A DNA stretch of 64,000 bases from Perca fluviatilis (taxonomy: Eukaryota > Chordata > Actinopteri > Perciformes > Percidae): the NCBI RefSeq assembly GCF_010015445.1, contig NC_053127.1:27164215-27228214 (forward strand). Direction: 5' to 3'. Positions within the stretch are counted from its first letter, which is position 1; each line of letters starts with the position of its first letter. This document shows, piece after piece, positions 1 through 64,000 of this stretch. Under the pieces are notes generated by a model, which saw only the letters and a program-made list of their open reading frames with translations, was not told the DNA's origin and ran no database searches. The position numbers and the translations under genes are program-made.

Positions 1-240
1 TTGCATTTATTGCTTCAACATTTGTATCCTTCCTTCTTGCTCAGTTATCTCTTGGAGAAGACCTGAAAAAAGGATTTAAATCCCAGTGTGACTTTTACAG
101 AGAAAGAGAAGAAAGGCAGGTGCTCGAGACTAAGATGGAGAATTTGAGCTTTCGAGTCCGTTCTTTTGAAAGAGGCTGCACAATAAAAGAAGAAACGATG
201 AGCTGTTCACCTAAAACAGAGAAAGAGACAGTGAAAGAAA
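1..240 (+). repeat. diverged direct repeat, copy A (upstream of exon 1)
   Basis: The segment beginning ttgcatttattgctt at position 1 recurs in diverged form from 1722 inside intron 1, on the same strand. Shared blocks include atccttccttcttg, the cagtgtgacttttac block, agactaagatggagaattt and gaggctgcacaata. Similarity fades after about 240. The left boundary may lie outside the window. Confidence 0.7.
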
Positions 241-403
241 CTTTGGATTTGGCATTCATTCAATGGCATAACTTAAAGAGAGAAGAGCAGAGAGACGGTT
301 CATTCACATTTGACAAAAGCCTCATTGGTACGCAGTCATCATGCATCGCTTCTGAGTTGCTGCCTCTGCTCGAAGCCAGAGAGCGAGAGACATGTCAGGA
401 GTA

Positions 404-440
<37 letters not shown>
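404..440 (+). repeat. (GA)n microsatellite upstream of exon 1
   Basis: GA run about 400 bases before the exon 1 start codon; a (CA)n tract follows at 590-624. Confidence 0.96.
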
Positions 441-441
<1 letters not shown>

Positions 442-639
442 CTGATGAGCCATTCGCGCAGAATCAAGAGAGAGAGAGAGGAGGGGTGGATGGGAGTGAG
501 CGAGCAAGCCAAAGAGAGAGAGGGAGTGCTTCTCCCTTCCCCTAGCAACGGTCCGCTTCGTCTCCAGCCTGTTTTCTCTCTCTCTGTCACACACACACAC
601 AAACACACACACACACACACACACCACTCACCCATACAC

Positions 640-843
640 TCCTTTTAGGCTCACTCGCTCGTCTGCCTTTTGGACCGCGGCGTGTCATTTGACATTTTTT
701 CCAAATGTTTCTTTATGCGTCTTCCTGCGACATGAAGGCTGTTTTACAAGGATAAGGAAAAGAGAAGAGGCAACGCGAAAAGCAGCAACCGAAAAGGTCG
801 GAAGAAAGAAGCGGAGTGACAGAGACCGGGAGAGAAAAGGAGG
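640..843 (+). promoter_or_regulatory. abr: probable abr exon 1 5' untranslated / promoter-proximal region
   Basis: This stretch just before the start codon is purine-rich on the plus strand, with scattered CpGs between about 640 and 830, and is bounded upstream by (GA)n and (CA)n tracts. I see no convincing TATA box. A short upstream ORF (ATG 732, stop ending at 755, encoding MKAVLQG) precedes the abr start by about 90 bases. It could lower translation from exon 1 if included in the mRNA. The transcription start cannot be placed from sequence alone. Confidence 0.4.
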
Positions 844-59884
<59,041 letters not shown>

Positions 59885-59888
59885 GTAA

Positions 59889-59913
<25 letters not shown>
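59889..59913 (+). repeat. (GT)n overlapping the exon 6 donor region
   Basis: The GT run starts inside the donor hexamer (gtaagtgtgtgt...), continuing to gcgcgc. Confidence 0.96.
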
Positions 59914-59919
<6 letters not shown>

Positions 59920-60056
59920 CATTTCCCATGTACGTGAGTCTAGGCTGGCTTTCTGCTTTAAGACTCCAGTCCTGCCCCTTCTACTTGTGTATGCAGTGGT
60001 GGGCTTTGGGAGGCAAACTGGCACTTGTGTGAACACTCCCCCACACACACTCCCTT

Positions 60057-60057
<1 letters not shown>

Positions 60058-60108
<51 letters not shown>
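60058..60108 (+). repeat. (CT)n microsatellite
   Basis: Uninterrupted CT run of 51 bases. Confidence 0.97.
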
Positions 60109-60110
<2 letters not shown>

Positions 60111-60609
60111 GCTGTCTCTGCCTGAGAAAGGAGGCAGTGAGCAGGAGAACATAGTGAGGAGATGAGGGACATGGAGGTGCTTCTGGTCCTCAGACTGTGT
60201 TGTAACTGCACATACGGTAACGACTGCATGATATGAGCTGCCGCCGTTCGATCTAGGCAACTTGGAGTGTTGTTTTGCCTTTTTTTTTCTTTTTTTTTAA
60301 TATGAGCCAGGATGTCATCGTCGATTCTACGGTAGAGTGGTAGTATGCTGCGTTTGTTGTAAAGTTGGGACAGTTATTAATAAGCTGATTGATTTGGAAA
60401 ACCAGCATATCTGATTTGGAGCTTTATAAACGGACGCTCATGATGCACAAATAGTAACTGTCTGCTAATGATTTCAAACCTTAAATGGAATTAGCCTTTT
60501 TCTTTTTGTGTGCTTGCTTAGGGATGATGGGATATGCAGCTCACTGGGACTGGCAGACTGCAGTTGTTCATGTCTTTTAACATCCAGAGAATACAGGAGG
60601 ACCGCAGCT

Positions 60610-60653
<44 letters not shown>

Positions 60654-61702
60654 TTTAAAAGCAAGGCATGTTTAGTCTGTATGGACTGCTGGCCCCAGAC
60701 TGCTCCTCGTAGAGATTACATATCGCCAGAGGATTGGAAGTCTGTGTTTGAGTGAGTTTATGTCTTAGGGAGCTCGTACATGATGAGCAAATGGTGTGGC
60801 TTTTTCAGGCTGAGTGAGAGAGAGAGTGAGAGAGAGAGAGGGAGAGAGAGAGGGGGTGAGTGTTCATATGTGTGTGTCAATTTTCAGCATCATGTACCTG
60901 TGACTGTGTCTGTTAATTCATGCACTGCAAATGAGGAACAACCCAAACATGCCGGTTGTATAATCACATTAGTTTCTCATCTTTACTGCTGAGACTGCAC
61001 TATATTATACTAAACTACGATCTGATTGGTTTGCTGTACCATAGGTTGCCATGGTAGGTAGTGTTAAGTAGCATGAAGCTGGTGTCATGTTCCCTCAACA
61101 ATCTGTGTTTGTCAGCACCCAGGGCGCTTGCTTTGATTACGGTTTGAATTGGGGTTCCTTAATTACCTGGCGAGGTAGTCGAGGGATTTCTCTAGGTCAA
61201 CTCCGAAGCTACAGCTTCCGTCTTTTATCATGCTTCATCCTACCTTCCTTTCTTTCCTGTACTCATCCCTCCGTCTTTCTCAACTTCCATATGATTTAAC
61301 CGGACCACAGCCAAGTGAACGGACGCCTGCTTTTGTTCATTTTCTTCATTGAAATAATCAATTTGTCAGACTTGTTTACATATTGTACTGTATAGCTCAC
61401 TGTTTCATCTGCCTGCCGCCTCCTAATAAATGGATGCAAATAGCAACACAAGCGCTAAATCAAAAAAAGCTTCTGACATACTGTTTTACATCTAAATAGG
61501 GACTCCTGCTCCGCACTGCGACCGTTTTCTCTCTATTTTCTTAATCCGTGGCGTGTATGTCCTCTCCCTATCTGTCATTCTGCCTTCTTTATTTTCCCTC
61601 TCTTATTGCTCTCGCTCTGTCCTTGTCGTCCTCTGTCATGGTTTATGCCCAACATTGAATGTCCTGCCAAATGAAGCTGGCAGTCCCTGTGTCCTAGCTG
61701 TA

Positions 61703-61733
<31 letters not shown>

Positions 61734-61939
61734 TGTGACTATTCAAAGACTTCTTAGACCTCCTTTAGCAAAGATGAACTATCTGTCAGTCACGGCGACC
61801 TTAAGAACAGGACCAATCAGAGGCACCTCGCTGTGACAGGCCATCGACTTCCAATAATCTGCCTCACTCTGTCTGAATCGCTCTCTTCTCATCCTCTGAC
61901 ACCCTGACTCTTGACTGCACTTTAAACTTTGCTGTAAAA

Positions 61940-62640
61940 GCATCATAATAATCATACTGACTTAAGTGATCCCTTAACTTTCTATCTAGCCTTATCATCA
62001 TGTCAAAATGTGTCCAATACACATTTATGTTTATGACCAAATAGCTGCAAAACTCATGAAATTCAGTCTCACTTGTACTTTGTGTTTACTGCTAATTAGC
62101 AAATGTTAGCATGCTAAACTAGTGAACAGGGTAATTATTATTTATTATTATACATAGTCAGTCTGGCACGCCCCCAGTTTGGAGAAGCAGACAGAAGTAG
62201 CGACTAAGCAATGTACTGCTATATACGAGGCCACACAGCAAAATGTTTTTTAACCACCTAAAGAAAAACAATCAACCTCTGTTTAACTGTACACTATCTT
62301 TAGAACAATTTCACCTCTTTACCTTGCTGTTATATCCATCTATAATCTCTTTAAAGCCACCTCGCATAACACGGAAGTAGCTGGTCTACCACTGCCTCAC
62401 TAAGTTAGTTATTTAGAACACCAAAGTCACACAACAACACAAACAACCTAACCAATCGAGGCAGCGGTAGAGCAGCAAATCCTGTTAAAATGACTATTTG
62501 TCAAAGGAGTCTGATAACAGCTACAGTTTTGTCGTATTCAAACTGGGGGCATGCCGACCGCAATTTACTGTAGGTAATATACCAACTATGGATAAGATCT
62601 GAGCTATCCCTTTAACTTCAGCATTGTTAGCATTGTCATT
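61940..62640 (+). repeat. old repeat interrupted by another element
   Basis: atctagccttatcatcatgt, gtttatgaccaaatagctgc and gctaattagcaaatgttagc (61985-62120) match the repeat at 53.83-55.25 kb. Its continuation, gcattgttagcattgtcatt, resumes at about 62620. Between them a distinct unit runs from agtctggcacgcccccagtt (about 62157) to gagctatccctttaa (about 62613). That unit also looks like a fish MITE with a TTTAA right end. Confidence 0.55.
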
Positions 62641-64000
62641 GGGAGCCAGTTAAAGATGGACCAACAGATCCCGTTGCTCTGGATGGAGACCAGTGAAGGA
62701 TATTAGAAGCACTTTTCTGGTGATGGCTGAGCGTTACTGAACAGCCTCCAACTGAGCTTGAAGACGTAGATGTGACGTGAGCAACCTGTCTGAAAGTTGG
62801 AAGTCTTCTGGTAGCTGTGCCAAGAGAAATCTCAATCATTTCCAATCTTACAGAGACGGAGAACGTAGGTATACAGTATGTAAGGAGATAACATGGGCAC
62901 AGGCTAATTATTGCTAACTAAAATGCTAGTTAACATTAGTAATTAAACTTAAACGGCTAATGTAAGTCGAAACTGCCTGCGAGCTTCTCCTGTACTATAT
63001 GGTAATTCCTGTACTGTGCGACAGTAAGTCGCGTGGTTATGATACAATCGTTAGCCTATTTTTACAAAAACATCCGTTACGGAGCCATAACGTGAGCTAC
63101 GGAGCCATAACGTGAGCTACAAGGTAGTGGAGCCTTTTATACATTGTCGTGTTTCTTTAGAAATAAACAATGGACAAATAGAGTCTTTAAACGCTTCAAA
63201 TATGAAGTTATTCACTGTCAAAATGACGCCAAAATGAATGGCAGTCAATGGAATGCTAATGGCGGGTGAGTGCTTGTTAGCATCAAAATGGCGCCATAGG
63301 AGCTACACTTGCCAGACGCTCGCTTACCCCATTGTTGGGAGCATGTTAGCTGGTATGGCTGTAGACTCTTGTTTCCAAAGGTACAGTAGAATTATAGACA
63401 TGCAGCAGAAGTAGGACATAAATAATCAATAGAGCTGATGTACTGACTTGTACAACCAGCTAACTCACAACTGGTGTACTTAAATGTGCCGTACTAACAC
63501 CTGAAACTTGAATTTACACCCAAGGTGACCTAAAGTCCCCTAAACTTTTCTTAAAGTAGCTGTACTTGAATACAAACCTGCGTGCGCACACATAATTAGA
63601 GGTGCTGGCAGCCCTTGTAGTCGATGCAGGTCATGTAGTAAGTCCTCCGGGAGGTAGCCGTATTGGTTCAGTGAGCCAGGGCCATTGATGGAGGCCGCAT
63701 AAATAATGACCAGAGGGTGGAGAAACCTCAAAGAGCATCAGCAAGGCCCTCTAGAAGATTCTCTTTGGTCTCATACAGTAGTAGTAGAGTGTATGTGTGT
63801 GTCTGTGTGCATGTATATTGGAGCACATGAGGGTGAGTAAAGTTTAATGAGACACAGCCTATCAGTGGATTTGGACATGTTCCCTGTAGGTTTCTGCTCT
63901 GGCCTTTTCATTTCTTGTAGTATAAAGGAGGAGGCGAGAAGAAAGGAGGATGAACACTTAAAAAAGTAAAGCATACTGAGGGAGAGAATTGTGAGATAAC

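Larger units (their letters stand above)
59885..64000 (+). other. abr: abr intron 6, 5' part (runs off the window)
   Basis: No exon with the expected continuation of the DH domain is visible. The region has (GT)n at the donor, (CT)n at 60058-60108, (TG)n near 60614-60650 and 61708-61733, and a nested repeat pair at about 61.94-62.64 kb. It also has a 20-bp direct repeat pair at about 63080-63120 (cggagccataacgtgagcta twice). The rest is featureless to my reading. Confidence 0.75.

Noticed and set aside
60534..60755. Open frame with SPEDWKSVFE considered as the next abr exon
   Set aside because: It does not match the DH continuation expected after exon 6, contains a (TG)n tract and lacks a proper acceptor.

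Overview
This window is vertebrate nuclear DNA, most likely from a percomorph (spiny-rayed) teleost. It shows short exons in very large introns, dense (CA)n/(TG)n microsatellites, Tc1-like transposons, hAT-type MITEs with 8-bp target duplications, TTAA-flanked MITEs, a tRNA-derived fish SINE and LINE remnants. I read no bacterial or viral genes, CRISPR arrays or intact RNA genes. The clade is inferred from recognised repeat types, not from a database search.

One host gene explains all convincing coding sequence: the 5' part of a plus-strand abr gene (active BCR-related; RhoGEF/RhoGAP). The first exon (start codon at 844) is followed by an intron of about 33 kb. Exon 2 is at 34101-34282, exon 3 at 45548-45646, exon 4 at 49666-49851, exon 5 at 58181-58288 and exon 6 at 59824-59884. 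A second, phase-compatible first exon (1b) lies at 41628-41753 between exons 2 and 3, implying an internal promoter and a shorter isoform. The window encodes about 232 residues of the long form, up to the first half of the Dbl-homology (DH) domain. The rest of DH and the PH, C2 and RhoGAP regions must lie beyond 64000.

Intron 1 (905-34100) holds a TTAA-flanked MITE (2.9-3.3 kb), a hAT-type element with a Tc1 transposon nested in it (5.2-7.9 kb), a second hAT-type element with a perfect target duplication (9.2-10.0 kb), a recent 1645-bp tandem duplication (11.0-14.25 kb), a MITE carrying a 28S rRNA fragment (19.55-20.33 kb), a DNA element carrying a broken RecQ-like helicase fragment (25.57-26.03 kb), and a hAT relic cluster (28.6-29.8 kb). 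Intron 2 (34283-45547) contains an L2-type tail (34.77-35.56 kb), a nested foldback structure (36.3-38.35 kb) and exon 1b. Intron 3 has a hAT MITE and the better-preserved Tc1 copy (46.77-48.39 kb). Intron 4 has a TTAA MITE, a LINE inserted into an older repeat (53.8-55.25 kb), and a SINE abutting a hAT MITE (57.35-58.01 kb). Intron 6 runs off the right edge.

The observations I would check first are: the 28S rRNA fragment inside a MITE; the helicase-derived element at 25.6 kb; CA or TG repeats almost touching the splice donors of four abr exons; the exon 1b/exon 3 alternative start; and the nested insertions dated by their target duplications.
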